Shown here: positions 36,691 through 46,867 of the stretch, one piece after another
Numbering within the stretch: position 1 is the first letter of the stretch
How the letters are laid out: each line of letters opens with the position of its first letter
Assembly (NCBI RefSeq): GCF_022829295.1
Contig: NZ_JAKSYH010000171.1
Coordinates: 26,846-90,845 of the forward strand
From: Methylobacterium sp. J-088
Lineage (GTDB): Bacteria > Pseudomonadota > Alphaproteobacteria > Rhizobiales > Beijerinckiaceae
Length of the DNA stretch: 64,000 bases
Reading direction: 5' to 3'
Made by a program: the position numbers and the translations under genes
The notes under the pieces: model-generated
What the model saw: the letters and a program-made list of their open reading frames with translations, nothing else
What the model was told of the DNA's origin: nothing
Databases searched by the model: none

Positions 36691-37482
36691 ATGAGCCTCT
36701 ACGCCGCGCTCGCGAACTCGATTTCCGGCGCCTCGGCCCAGTCGCTGGCGCTCAACAACATCTCGGGCAACATCGCCAACACGCAGACGGCGGGGTTCAA
36801 GACCACCGAGACGCACTTCGCCGACATGCTGGCTCAGACGCAGCGCGGCCCGCAGCAGTCGGGCGGCGTGGCCAGCAGCACGCGCGATACGCTGGGTATC
36901 CAGGGCACGATGCAATCCACCGGGGTCTCGACCAACCTCGGCATCTCGGGCAACGGCTACTTCATCGTCCGGGCCAACACCGGCACCGATGAGAGCCCGA
37001 CCTTCACCGGCCAGACCGCCTACACGCGGCGCGGCGACTTCGCCCCGGATGCCAACGGCTACCTCACCAACGGCGCCGGCTACTACCTGTTCGCGGGTCC
37101 TTCGGCGACGGCGCCGGTCACGGTGCCGACCGGCGCCAACACCCTGGCGGACTTGTCGGTCTCCTCCGCGGGCGCCATCACCGGCACCGCCGCGGATGGC
37201 AGCACCGTGCCGCTCGGCTCCCTGACGCTGGCGCAGTTCGGCACCCAGGAGAACCTGACCTCCCTCGACGGTGGCGCCTACGTGGCCAACGGCCAGTCCG
37301 AGACGCCGAGCTACGGCCTCAACGGCGCGACCCTGAAGGCCGGCGCGATCGAGCAGTCCAATGCCGGCATCGCGGACCAGTTCTCGAAGATGATCGAGAC
37401 GCAGCAGGCCTACACGGCCAACACCAAGGTCATGAGCACCGCCGACCAGATGCTGCAGGACGCCATCGCGATGTACGCCTGA
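36691..37482 (+). CDS. Flagellar hook/rod-type protein (FlgE/FlgG family)
   Basis: A 263-residue flagellar hook-basal body protein. The N-terminal motif LALNNISGNIANTQTAGFKTTET and the C-terminal motif IADQFSKMIETQQAYTANTKVMSTADQML are the signature ends of axial flagellar proteins. The central part is short and Ala/Gly/Thr-rich. The size is close to FlgF/FlgG but the internal SGNGYFIVR region is also compatible with a short FlgE. No other flagellar gene lies nearby. A GGAG Shine-Dalgarno precedes the chosen ATG. Confidence 0.85.
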   Translation: MSLYAALANSISGASAQSLALNNISGNIANTQTAGFKTTETHFADMLAQTQRGPQQSGGVASSTRDTLGIQGTMQSTGVSTNLGISGNGYFIVRANTGTDESPTFTGQTAYTRRGDFAPDANGYLTNGAGYYLFAGPSATAPVTVPTGANTLADLSVSSAGAITGTAADGSTVPLGSLTLAQFGTQENLTSLDGGAYVANGQSETPSYGLNGATLKAGAIEQSNAGIADQFSKMIETQQAYTANTKVMSTADQMLQDAIAMYA

Positions 37483-37510
37483 GGGCCTGTCTGAGGCAGG
37501 TTCGGGGTTC

Positions 37511-37530
37511 CCAAAGGGCGTGCCCTTTGG
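37511..37530 (+). terminator. Hairpin downstream of the hook-type gene
   Basis: A perfect stem, CCAAAGGGC pairing with GCCCTTTGG, about 30 bp past the stop. A second hairpin (CCAGGGC-TCC-GCCCTGG, 37577-37593) follows. Neither has a T-run. Confidence 0.5.
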
Positions 37531-37644
37531 CGGGTTCTGAGGCAAAATCCCGAAATATCTGGCCCTGAGACGAGGACCAGGGCTCCGCCCTGGGACCGCG
37601 AAGGATCGCGACCTTTCGAAACCGCGAGTTGATCCGTCCGCGCG

Positions 37645-39180
37645 TCAGAGGATCTTGAGCGGATCCGTCTCGGGTGGCGGCGGCGCGACATCCACGCGGT
37701 TCCACCAGCCGCCGCCGAGCGCCACGAACAGGGCCGCCGTGTCGGCGTATTGCGTCGCCCGCGCACCCGCCGAGGTGACAAGCGCCGAGAGATAGCCCTG
37801 CTGGGCGATCAGCACCTGCGAGGAGGTGACGGCGCCTGCCGTGTACTGCTTGCGGATCAGCCCGAGGCTCTGGTTGGTGGCGCTCACCGCGGCATCCGCG
37901 GCCGCCACCGCCCTCGCGTCGGCCTGGAGGGCCCGCAGGGCGTCGGCGACGTTCTGGAAGGCGGTGATCACCGTCGCCTTGTACTGCGCCTGTGCCTGCG
38001 TCAGCGTCTCCTCCGCCGCCCGCTGGCGGCGGAACAGGGTGCCGGCATCGAAGATCGGCGCGGTCGCCTGCCCGATGATCGTGAAGAAGGCCGCGCCCGG
38101 GTTGGTCACCTGCGCGATCCGCGTGGCGCTCGATCCGCCGGTCGCCGTCAGGTTGAACTGCGGCAGGCGGTTGGCCACGGCGACGCCGACACTGGCGCTC
38201 GCCTGCTGGACCAGCGCCTCGGCGGCCTTCACGTCCGGCCGCTGCTGCACCAGCCGCGAGGGCAGGCTCACCGGCAGCTTGGTCGGCAGGCGCAGGGCTG
38301 AGAGTTCGAAGGTCTCGCTGACCTCGTCCGAGGGCAGGCGTCCGGCCAACGCGGTCAGCAGGTTGCGCTGCTGCGCCAGCGCCTTCTCCAGCGGCGGCAG
38401 GAGCTGCTGCGACAGGGCCAGCGCCGCCTGCTGCTGCACCACGTCGGCGCCGGCGATCTGACCGAGCGACAGCTGCTTGTTGTAGAGTTGAAGGATCTCG
38501 GTCTGCGCCTGGATCACCCGGCGGGTCGCCTCGATCTGTGCCCGGAGCGACGCCTCCTGGATCGCGGCGGCGACGACGTTGCCGGTGAGGCTGAGATAGG
38601 CCGCCTCCAGCTGGAAGCGCTGGTTCTCGGTGGTGGCCTCGAGCGATTCGATCTGGCGGCGGTTCCCGCCGAACACGTCCGGATTGTAGGCGACCACCGC
38701 CTGCGGGGTGGACAGGCTGTAGAGGTACTGGTTCACGTTGTTGAGTGGCGATTGCAGGTCGAGGCCAGGCGCCAGGAAGCCCTGGACCTGCGGGTTCGCG
38801 GTCAGGCTCGGATAGAGCGTGCCCTTCTGGGCCAGCACGTTCTGCTGGGCGATCCGAAGCGAGGCCTGGGCGGCCTCCAGCGTCGGGTTGTTGGCAAGCG
38901 CCTGCTCGACGACGCGGTTCAGCGCCTTCGAGTGGAACAGGGTCCACCACGAGCCGGGGATGTCGGCGCCGGAGACGAAGCTCTGATCGGCCGATCCACC
39001 CTGCCGGGTGCGGACGGCATCGGCGGCCGAGGGGTTCTTCAGCGGCTCCTTGGTGTAGCGGCTGACCACCGGGTCCTCCGGCGGCACGTAGTTCGGTCCG
39101 ACCGCGCAGGCCGACAGGCACAGGGATGCGGCGAGCACCGCGACCGCCCGTCCGCACCGTTTCGGCGCACCCATCACCAT
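37645..39180 (-). CDS. RND efflux outer-membrane lipoprotein (NodT/CusC family)
   Basis: A 511-residue outer membrane factor that forms the exit channel of a tripartite efflux pump. The lipobox LSAC places lipidated Cys at residue 25. Two OEP repeats cover the rest, with typical motifs IPGSWWTLFHSKALNRVVEQALANNPTLEAA and QQRPDVKAAEALVQQASASVGVA. The start is supported by a GGGGGCGGA Shine-Dalgarno. It is third in the minus-strand operon after the adaptor and pump genes, 134 bp past the pump stop. Confidence 0.93.
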   Translation of the reverse strand: MVMGAPKRCGRAVAVLAASLCLSACAVGPNYVPPEDPVVSRYTKEPLKNPSAADAVRTRQGGSADQSFVSGADIPGSWWTLFHSKALNRVVEQALANNPTLEAAQASLRIAQQNVLAQKGTLYPSLTANPQVQGFLAPGLDLQSPLNNVNQYLYSLSTPQAVVAYNPDVFGGNRRQIESLEATTENQRFQLEAAYLSLTGNVVAAAIQEASLRAQIEATRRVIQAQTEILQLYNKQLSLGQIAGADVVQQQAALALSQQLLPPLEKALAQQRNLLTALAGRLPSDEVSETFELSALRLPTKLPVSLPSRLVQQRPDVKAAEALVQQASASVGVAVANRLPQFNLTATGGSSATRIAQVTNPGAAFFTIIGQATAPIFDAGTLFRRQRAAEETLTQAQAQYKATVITAFQNVADALRALQADARAVAAADAAVSATNQSLGLIRKQYTAGAVTSSQVLIAQQGYLSALVTSAGARATQYADTAALFVALGGGWWNRVDVAPPPPETDPLKIL

Positions 39181-39314
39181 TCCGCCCCCGGAAGCCTCGC
39201 TCCGGTAGAGCGGCGCCGCGCGCATCCAAGTCAATGCAGCTGTCTCCAGATGGCGCAAGCGGAGCGTCCGTTGTGGCGCGCCGGCAACGCGCCACGCACC
39301 CGTCGTCGAGGGGA

Positions 39315-42300
39315 TCACGCGGCGGCCCGATGCTCGGTGCGCGCCAGCGCGTCCGGGTTCGGCTTGCGGCGGGAGAACAGGGAAATCAGCACCGGCACGA
39401 CCACGAGGATCAGGTTCGGCGCCAGGATGATGCCGCCGACCACCACCAGCGCCAGGGGCTTCTGCACTTGGGAGCCGATGCCGGTGGACACCGCCGCCGG
39501 CAGCAGGCCGACGCAGGCGGCCACGCAGGTCATCATCACCGGGCGCATGCGCACCACGGCGGCGTGCCAGACCGCCTCCTGCTTCTTCCAGCCCTCGTCG
39601 AGGAGCTGGTTGTAATAGGCGAGCAGGATCACGCCCTCCATGGTCGAGATGCCGAACAGGGCGATGAATCCGATCGCCGCCGAGATCGAGAACGGCGTGC
39701 CTGTCACCGACAGGGCGAAGATGCCGCCGATCATCGCCATCGGGATCACCGACAGGGTCAGCAGCATGTCGGCCACCGACGAGAAGTTGATGTAGAGGAG
39801 CAGGGCGATCAGCAGCAGCGTGATCGGTACCACGAGGCTCAGCCGGGTCGCCGCCTCCTGCAGGTTGGTGAACTGCCCGACCCATTCCAGCCGGTAGCCC
39901 GGCGGCAGGTCCACCGCCTCCGCGACCTTGCGCTGCGCCTCGATCACCGCGCTGCCGAGATCGCGCCCGCGCACCGAGAACTTCACCGGGATGTAGCGCT
40001 CCTGGTCCTCGCGGTAGATGAACGAGGCGCCCGAGACGAGGTCCACGTCGGCGATCTCGGAGAGCGGCACCTGGATCACGCCGCCGTTCGGGTTCTGGGC
40101 GCCGACCGCGATGTTGCGGATGCCGGCCAGCGACGAGCGGTATTCCTTGGCGAGCCGCACCCGCATGGGGAAATGCCGGTCCGAGCCGTATTCGTAGAGG
40201 TCGCCCGCGGTCTGTCCGCCGATCGCCGCCTGGATCGTGGTGTTCACGTCGCCGATCGACAGGCCGTAGCGGGCCGCCTTGTGGCGGTCGACATCGATCC
40301 GCACGGTCGGCTGGCCCAGCGACTCGAACACCGACAGGTCGGTGACGCCCTGCACGGTGGCCAGCGCCGCCTTCACGGCATTGGCGGTCTTGGTCAGCTG
40401 CGCGAGGTCGCTGCCGTAGATCTTGACCGAGTTCTCGCCCTTCACGCCCGAGGCCGCTTCCTGGACGTTGTCCTCGATATACTGGGAGAAGTTGAACTCG
40501 ATGCCGGGGAACTCGGATTCGAGCTGCTTGCTCAGGGTGGAGATCAGCGTCTCCTTGTCGAGGCCCTTGCGCCACTGGTCGATCGGCTTGAGCGGGGCCA
40601 GGATCTCGACGTTGAAGAAGCCGGTGGCGTCGGTGCCGTCGCTCGGCCGGCCCTGGTGGGACAGCACGGTGACGACCTCCGGCACCTCCTGGAAGATCTT
40701 GCGCATGCGCTGGACGTAGGCGTTGCCGGCCTCCAGAGAGATCGAGGATGGCATGGTGCCGCGCACGTAGAGGTTGCCCTCCTCGAGCCGCGGCAGGAAT
40801 TCGAGGCCGAGATTGCGTGCGGCCAGCCCCGAGACGAGCAGCACCGCCAGCATCACGCCGATCGCCAGGACCCGGTTCTTCAGGCCGAAGCGCAAGGCCG
40901 CCTCGTGCCCGACCCGCAGCGCCCGCACGATCAGGGTGTCGCGCTCCTCCAGCTTCTTGGGCAGCATCAGGGCCGACAGCGCGGGCGAGACCGTGAAGGT
41001 GGCGAGCAACCCGCCGATCAGGGCGTACGCGTAGGTCTTGGCCATCGGGCCGAAGATGTGGCCCTCGACGCCGGTCATCGTGAACAGCGGCAGGAAGCCG
41101 ACGATGATGATGGTCGCCGAGAAGAAGATCGCCCGGTTCACCTCGCGTCCGGCCACCGCGATGGTGCCGAGCCGACCGGTCAGGCCGTCAGGCGGCGCCT
41201 CGCCCTTCACGTGGTCCGGCTCGGCGATGTGGCGGAAAACGTTCTCGACCATGATCACCGTCGCGTCGACGATCAGGCCGAAATCGATCGCGCCGAGCGA
41301 GAGCAGGTTCGCCGAATCGCCGCGCACGACGAGGATCAGGATCGCGAAACCCAGCGCGAACGGGATCGTGGCCGCCACGATGATCGCGCTGGTGAGCGAG
41401 CCGAGGAACAGCCACTGCACCACGAAGACCAGCACCACGCCGAACACGAGGTTGTGCATTACCGTGTGGGTGGTGGTGTGGATCAGCCCCGAGCGGTCGT
41501 AGATCCGCTCGATCTTCACGTCGGGCGGCAGGATCGAGGAGCCGTTGATCTTGTCGATCTCGGCCTCGACGCGCTCCAGGGTCGGCAGGCTCTTGCCGCC
41601 GCGGCTCATGAGGACGATGCCCTCGACCACGTCGGCCTGATCGTCGTGGCCGACGATGCCGAGCCGCGGCGCGTTCGACACGCGCACCTCCGCCACGTCG
41701 CGCACCAGCACCGGCGTGCCGTTGACGAGGCTGATCATCGTGTCCTTGATGTCGTCCATGTCGCGGATCAGGCCGATGCCGCGCACCACCGCGGATTGCT
41801 GCCCGACGTTGAGCGTCTGCCCGCCGACGTTGATCGAGGCGTTGTTGAGCGCGGTGGTCAGCTGGACCAGGGTCAGCCCTTGCGCCTGGAGGCGGTTCAG
41901 ATCGACCGCGATCTCGTATTCCTTGGCCTTGCCGCCGAAGGCGGTGACGTCGACCACCCCGGGGATCGCCTTGAACCGGCGCTGAAGCACCCAGTCCTGC
42001 AGGGTCTTCATGTCCATGGGCGAGTAGCCCGCCGGGCCGACGAGCTTATAGCGCATGATCTCGCCCACGGGGCTCGTCGGCGAGATCTGTGGCGTGGCGC
42101 CGTTCGGCAGGGTCGGCGCCTGCGACAGGCGGTTGAGCACCCGCTGCAGCGCCTCCTCGTACGTGTACTCGTAGTTGAACTGCACCTTCACGTCGGACAG
42201 GCCGAACAGCGAGATGGTGCGCACCACCTGGGCGTTCGGGATGCCGGCGAGCGCCACCTCGAGCGGAATCGTGATGTAGCGCTCGATCTCGTCGGCGGAC

Positions 42301-42464
42301 TGGCCCGGGTTCTGGGTGATCACGTCGACCAGCGGTGGCACCGGGTCGGGATAGGCTTCGATGTTGAGCTGGGTGTAGGCACCGTAGCCGATGCCGAGCA
42401 TCACCACGAAGAGCAGCACCACCAGCACCCGCTGGCGGAGCGAGAAGGCGATCAGGGCGTTCAT
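39315..42464 (-). CDS. Heavy-metal efflux RND pump (CzcA/CusA family)
   Basis: A 1049-residue inner-membrane RND pump of the heavy-metal efflux (HME) subclass. It has about twelve membrane helices and two large periplasmic loops. TM4 carries AIDFGLIVDATVIMVEN, the DFG...D pattern closer to divalent-cation (CzcA-like) than to copper/silver (CusA) pumps, although the copper/silver alternative cannot be excluded. The N-terminus starts FSLRQRVLVVLLFVVMLGIG. It begins 16 bp after the adaptor gene stop. A COG0523 metallochaperone gene is divergent from this operon. Confidence 0.93.
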   Translation of the reverse strand: MNALIAFSLRQRVLVVLLFVVMLGIGYGAYTQLNIEAYPDPVPPLVDVITQNPGQSADEIERYITIPLEVALAGIPNAQVVRTISLFGLSDVKVQFNYEYTYEEALQRVLNRLSQAPTLPNGATPQISPTSPVGEIMRYKLVGPAGYSPMDMKTLQDWVLQRRFKAIPGVVDVTAFGGKAKEYEIAVDLNRLQAQGLTLVQLTTALNNASINVGGQTLNVGQQSAVVRGIGLIRDMDDIKDTMISLVNGTPVLVRDVAEVRVSNAPRLGIVGHDDQADVVEGIVLMSRGGKSLPTLERVEAEIDKINGSSILPPDVKIERIYDRSGLIHTTTHTVMHNLVFGVVLVFVVQWLFLGSLTSAIIVAATIPFALGFAILILVVRGDSANLLSLGAIDFGLIVDATVIMVENVFRHIAEPDHVKGEAPPDGLTGRLGTIAVAGREVNRAIFFSATIIIVGFLPLFTMTGVEGHIFGPMAKTYAYALIGGLLATFTVSPALSALMLPKKLEERDTLIVRALRVGHEAALRFGLKNRVLAIGVMLAVLLVSGLAARNLGLEFLPRLEEGNLYVRGTMPSSISLEAGNAYVQRMRKIFQEVPEVVTVLSHQGRPSDGTDATGFFNVEILAPLKPIDQWRKGLDKETLISTLSKQLESEFPGIEFNFSQYIEDNVQEAASGVKGENSVKIYGSDLAQLTKTANAVKAALATVQGVTDLSVFESLGQPTVRIDVDRHKAARYGLSIGDVNTTIQAAIGGQTAGDLYEYGSDRHFPMRVRLAKEYRSSLAGIRNIAVGAQNPNGGVIQVPLSEIADVDLVSGASFIYREDQERYIPVKFSVRGRDLGSAVIEAQRKVAEAVDLPPGYRLEWVGQFTNLQEAATRLSLVVPITLLLIALLLYINFSSVADMLLTLSVIPMAMIGGIFALSVTGTPFSISAAIGFIALFGISTMEGVILLAYYNQLLDEGWKKQEAVWHAAVVRMRPVMMTCVAACVGLLPAAVSTGIGSQVQKPLALVVVGGIILAPNLILVVVPVLISLFSRRKPNPDALARTEHRAAA

Positions 42465-42480
42465 CGGACCGGATCCTCGC

Positions 42481-43806
42481 TCAGGACGCCTTGTCGCCGG
42501 TAGCGGCCCGGTCGATGAACAGGGCGCCGCGGGTCACGACCTGCTCGCCCGCCTTCAACCCGTCGACAACCTGGGCGCTGTCGCCGTTGATCAGCCCGAG
42601 CTTGATGTCGCGCGCCTCGACCGCCCCGTCGGGCCGCGCCACCCAGACATGGGTGCGGTCGCCCTCGTACACGATCGCCGCCACCGGGATGCTCGGGCTC
42701 GGCTCGCCCTTGCCGGTGATGATCGTGAAGGTGGCGAACATCTCCGGTCGCAGCACCCGGTCCGGATTGTCGACCTCGCTGCGCACGGCGAGCCGGCGCG
42801 TCGCCGGGTCGAGGCTGGAGGCCATGTAGTTCACCCGGGCCTTGAACACCCGCGTGCCGAAGCCCGCGACCTTGGCCTCGACCTCCTGGCCGATACGGAT
42901 CTTCGGGATCTCGCTCTCGCGCACGTTGGCCACGAGCCAGACCGTGGACAGGTCGCCGATCACGAAGACGGGGTCGCTCGACGCCGACAGGTACTGCCCG
43001 ATGCCGACCTTCCGCTGGACGATCGTGCCGGGGATCGGCGCGCGGATCTGGGTCTCCGGGCTCATCGTGCCCTTCTTCTCGTAGGCGGCGATCTCGGCGT
43101 CGGTCTTGCCGAGCAGGCGCAGGCGGTTCTTCACCGCATCCAGCGCCGCCTCGGCGGTCTTCAGGTCGCTCTGGGCGGCGATCACGTCGTTCTGGGCGGA
43201 CTGGTAGTCCTTGAGCGCCGTGGCTTTGGCCTGGAACAGCTCCTGCTGGCGCTGCGCGATGGTCTGGTCGAGCTTCAGCAGGGCCTGCTGCTTCCCGAGG
43301 TTGTTCAGTGCCGCCTGATAGTCGTTCTGCGCCTGGACCATGTCGGTGGCCTCCAGCGTCAGCAGCACGTCGCCGGCCTTCACGTCGTCGCCGGCGCGGA
43401 CCAGCACCTTGGTCACCCGGCCCGCATAGGGCGAGACCACCGGCACGTTGTCGTCGTCGTTGAGCGCGATGCGGCCCTCGGCAGCCCCCTCCGGGCGGAA
43501 CATCTGCGTGGCCACCGGCAGGATCTCGAAGGCGGCGCGCTGCTCCTTGGAGGGCCGGAACACCCGCTCCACCGGGCCCGCCTTCACGGCGTCGACGCCC
43601 GGATCGGGATTGCTGGCGCTGCCGAACAGGCCGGTCACCGAGCCGGCGAGATGTGAGGCCGTCTCGCGGGCGCGGTCCGGGAACGCGAAGGCCAGGCCGC
43701 CGAGGGCCGCCAGCAGCACGACGACGACGAGCGGGCCCGACAACCGGCGCCTGCGCGGCGGCGCCAGAATCGCCTCGTCCTGTTCCAGCGGGTTTCGGGC
43801 GTCCAT
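42481..43806 (-). CDS. Efflux RND periplasmic adaptor (CzcB/CusB type)
   Basis: A 441-residue membrane fusion protein. A single N-terminal membrane helix (PLVVVVLLAALGGLAFAF, about residues 26-43) anchors it. The lipoyl/barrel-sandwich halves are VVSPYAGRVTKVLVRAGDDVKAGDVLL and IRAPIPGTIVQRKVGIGQYL, separated by an alpha-helical hairpin rich in Gln and Ala. The beta-barrel and MP domains follow. The start MDARNPLEQDE keeps the membrane helix near the N-terminus. It is first in the efflux operon. Confidence 0.93.
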   Translation of the reverse strand: MDARNPLEQDEAILAPPRRRRLSGPLVVVVLLAALGGLAFAFPDRARETASHLAGSVTGLFGSASNPDPGVDAVKAGPVERVFRPSKEQRAAFEILPVATQMFRPEGAAEGRIALNDDDNVPVVSPYAGRVTKVLVRAGDDVKAGDVLLTLEATDMVQAQNDYQAALNNLGKQQALLKLDQTIAQRQQELFQAKATALKDYQSAQNDVIAAQSDLKTAEAALDAVKNRLRLLGKTDAEIAAYEKKGTMSPETQIRAPIPGTIVQRKVGIGQYLSASSDPVFVIGDLSTVWLVANVRESEIPKIRIGQEVEAKVAGFGTRVFKARVNYMASSLDPATRRLAVRSEVDNPDRVLRPEMFATFTIITGKGEPSPSIPVAAIVYEGDRTHVWVARPDGAVEARDIKLGLINGDSAQVVDGLKAGEQVVTRGALFIDRAATGDKAS

Positions 43807-44031
43807 GGATGTGTTCTTCTGCGTCCGGACAAAGAGACCCGGCTGACTCGAGCGGAAAGGATTCGCGTGGAACGCCGCCCCTATCAATGCGATCGCTGGT
43901 GCTTTTCTGTGGCGGATCGTGCGGGTGTTCCCCGGCGACCCCGCGTGCCTAGAGCAAAGCTTGTCCGACGTGCAATCGATGGGCGGCCCCGGTCGCGAAA
44001 CCGTGTGGCGCCGTCTTCCTTTGACGGGATT

Positions 44032-44048
44032 TGTTACAATATGACAAC
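44032..44048. promoter_or_regulatory. Possible Zur-like operator
   Basis: An imperfect AT-rich dyad (GTTACAATATGACAAC) stands out in a GC-rich region about 55 bp before the COG0523 gene. It resembles alphaproteobacterial Zur sites; this is inference. Confidence 0.35.
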
Positions 44049-44099
44049 GGTCGTGGGCCGAGCCTTGCTCGATCCTCCTTCACACCCGAAGATTTCGCC

Positions 44100-45113
44100 A
44101 TGACCGACACGACCCCCGCTCCCGCCCAAGCCGGCATCCAAGCTGGATCGACCTCCGGCAAGATCCCGGTCACCGTGCTCACCGGCTATCTCGGCGCGGG
44201 CAAGACCACGCTCCTCAATCGGATCCTCACCGAGAACCACGGCAAGCGCTACGCCGTGATCGTCAACGAGTTCGGCGAGATCGGCATCGACAACGACCTC
44301 GTGGTCGGCGCCGACGAGGAAGTGTTCGAGATGAACAACGGCTGCGTCTGCTGCACGGTGCGCGGCGACCTGATCCGGATCATGGACGGGCTGGTGAAGC
44401 GCCGGGGCAAGTTCGACGCGATCATCGTGGAGACCACCGGGCTGGCCGATCCGGCGCCTGTGGCCCAGACCTTCTTCGTCGATCAGGATGTCGGCGAGGC
44501 CGCCCGGCTCGACGCCGTGGTGACGGTGGCGGACGCCAAGTGGCTCACCGACCGTCTGAAGGACGCCCCCGAGGCCAAGAATCAGATCGCCTTCGCGGAC
44601 GTGATCCTGCTCAACAAGAGCGACCTCGTCGCGCCCGCCGAGCTCGACCGGGTCGAGGCCGAGATCCGCCGTATCAATCCCCTGGCCAAGCTCCACCGGA
44701 CGCAGAACTGCGCCGTCCCCCTCGACGCCGTGCTGGAGCGCAACGCCTTCGATCTCGACCGCATCCTCGAGGTGGAGCCCGACTTCCTGGAGGAGGGGCA
44801 CCACCACCATCACGATTCGGACATCCGCTCGATCTCGGCGAAGATCGAGGGCGAGGTCGATCCGGAAAAATTCATGCCCTGGATCTCGAACCTGACGCAG
44901 GTTCAGGGGCCGGACATCCTGCGCTGCAAGGGCATCGTGGCCTTCCCGAACGAGCCCAAGCGCTTCGTCTTCCAGGGCGTGCACATGATCCTCGACGGGG
45001 ACGTGCAGGGGGATTGGGCGCCGGACGAGAAGCGGGTCTCCCGGGTGGTGTTCATCGGGCGCAACCTCGATGAGGTGGCGATCCGGGAGGCGTTCGAGGC
45101 CTGCCGGGTGTGA
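44100..45113 (+). CDS. COG0523/CobW-family GTPase (metallochaperone)
   Basis: A 337-residue G3E GTPase. Walker A is [11 protein letters not shown] (residues 28-38); the metal-binding CxCC is in [13 protein letters not shown]; Walker B and base motifs [10 protein letters not shown] and LLNKSDL follow. A His-rich stretch (HHHHH) near residue 238 suggests zinc or another transition metal. The C-terminal CobW domain contains [15 protein letters not shown]. It is divergent from the metal efflux operon and lies outside the cob cluster, so a zinc-homeostasis role is more likely than B12 synthesis. Confidence 0.92.
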   Translation: MTDTTPAPAQAGIQAGSTSGKIPVTVLTGYLGAGKTTLLNRILTENHGKRYAVIVNEFGEIGIDNDLVVGADEEVFEMNNGCVCCTVRGDLIRIMDGLVKRRGKFDAIIVETTGLADPAPVAQTFFVDQDVGEAARLDAVVTVADAKWLTDRLKDAPEAKNQIAFADVILLNKSDLVAPAELDRVEAEIRRINPLAKLHRTQNCAVPLDAVLERNAFDLDRILEVEPDFLEEGHHHHHDSDIRSISAKIEGEVDPEKFMPWISNLTQVQGPDILRCKGIVAFPNEPKRFVFQGVHMILDGDVQGDWAPDEKRVSRVVFIGRNLDEVAIREAFEACRV

Positions 45114-45536
45114 GGGTCGCTTGAGGGTGTCCGCGCGCTGCCCTCCCCCCTCTGCGGGCTATGATGTTCACACATCTGCGCCGACGTTCTCTCCTCCCCT
45201 GGCGACCCCGGGCTTGCCCGGGGTCGCTCAAGCTTGCGGGGAGGAGTTGGAGGTGGGGGTGGTGTAGGAGGCACCGGAACGCTCGAACCCGAACCACCCC
45301 CACCCCTACCCCTCCCCACAAGGGGGAGGGAAAGCGCTTTCTCCTGACAGGTTTGGGTGGCGGGTAGAGAAGTTTGGATCCGTAAGCTCGGCGGGGGAGG
45401 GGGCGTCCAGCCGCTCCGAGACCTCATCTCCGCAGCCTCGGACACCTCGGTTTCGGCCCCGAAGCCGATTCTCAACGATTGAATGTCACTCTAGCGGCTG
45501 CGGGCCTGCGTACTCGGCCCGCGGAGCCCGCGTATC
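45114..45536. other. Repeat-containing intergenic region
   Basis: 423 bp without a gene. It holds copy 2 of the dispersed repeat (45233-45337) and, at 45141-45158, a fragment matching the end of the ligase-embedded element. The rest is unremarkable. Confidence 0.7.
45233..45337 (-). repeat. Dispersed ~105-bp intergenic repeat, copy 2
   Basis: The reverse complement aligns end to end with 30921-31026, sharing blocks such as GGGGTGGGGGTGGTTC and ACCACCCCCACCTCCAACTC. It lies between a COG0523 gene and an O-antigen-ligase-like gene. Confidence 0.85.
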
Positions 45537-46867
45537 ATGGCCCACAGCGCAGCCGCCGGAGCCCCATCCGGCGTCGCATCCGGAATCCCGCTCATCGTGG
45601 CCGTCGAGGCGATGGCGAAGGCGCTGTTTGCCGCCTTCATCTTCTTCGCCTGCTTCGCGTTCTCGGACACGTCGCCCTACGACGCCGTGGCGATCCCGAC
45701 GATCCTGCTCTGGCTCTGCCTCGGCGTGCGCCTGCACCGGGGTATGGTGCCGCTGCTCGCCCTGCTGCTGCTCTACCTCGCAGCGATCGTCTGCGCGCTG
45801 CTGCCGTACCTCAACGAGGAATTTCCGGTCACCTGGACGATCCAGCTGATCTATCTCGCGATCACCGCCATCTTCTTCGCCATGTTCTTCGCGGACGACA
45901 CCCACGCGCGGATGGAGCTGGCGCTCAAGGCCTACACGGCGAGCTGTGTGTTCTCGGCCGCGCTCGGCATCATCGGCTACCTGCAATGGCTCGGCATCGA
46001 GGACCTGTTCTACAAGTACGACCGCGCGTCGGGCACCTTCCAGGACCCGAACGTGTTCGGCTCCTTCCTGACGCTGGGCGCCCTCTACCTGATGCACGGC
46101 CTGCTCACCGGATCGGCGCGCCGGCCGCTGGCCGCGCTCGCGGGCCTGCTGATCATCGTGGCCGGCATCTTCCTCTCGTTCTCGCGCGGCTCCTGGGGCG
46201 GGAGCGCCGTCGCGGTGCTGCTCATGGTGGGCTCGGTCTACGCGGGCAGCCGCTCGATCCGCCTGCGTCGCCGCATCGTGCTCCTCACCCTCGCGACCCT
46301 CGTGCTCGGCACCGTGGCGGTGATCGGCCTGCTCTCGGTCGATCACGTGCACAAGATGTTCGAGACCCGCGCGGCCCTCACCCAGGATTACGATCAGGGC
46401 GAGACCGGCCGGTTCGGCAACCAGATCCGGGGCCTCGCCATGCTGCTGGAGCGCCCGTTCGGGATGGGGCCGATGCACTGGCGGCTGGTCTTCGGGCTGG
46501 AGCCGCACAATTCCTACATCGGCTCCTTCGCCAATGGCGGCTGGCTCGGGGGGGCGGTGTTCATCGGCCTCGTGCTGACGACGAGCTTCGTCGGGTTTCG
46601 CCTGCTGGTGCGGCCGTCGCCGTTCCGGGCGCACGCCCAGATCGTCTGGCCGGCGCTGCTGATGTTCTTCCTGCAGGCCTTCCAGATCGACATCGAGAAG
46701 TGGCGCCACGTCTACATGATGCTCGGGATGGTCTGGGCGCTCGAAGCGGCGCGGCTGCGCGTGGGTCGGTCGCATCGGGGTGCGCTTGTAACGCGGTCCC
46801 GGGCGGGCCATCCCTCGTCCGGGGCCAGCGGATCGCCGGTCGGAGGTCCGCATCCGGAGACGGTCAC

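Noticed and set aside
39126..42503. 1125-codon open frame on the plus strand
   Set aside because: Antisense to the RND pump gene; Arg/His/Asp-rich shadow without domains.
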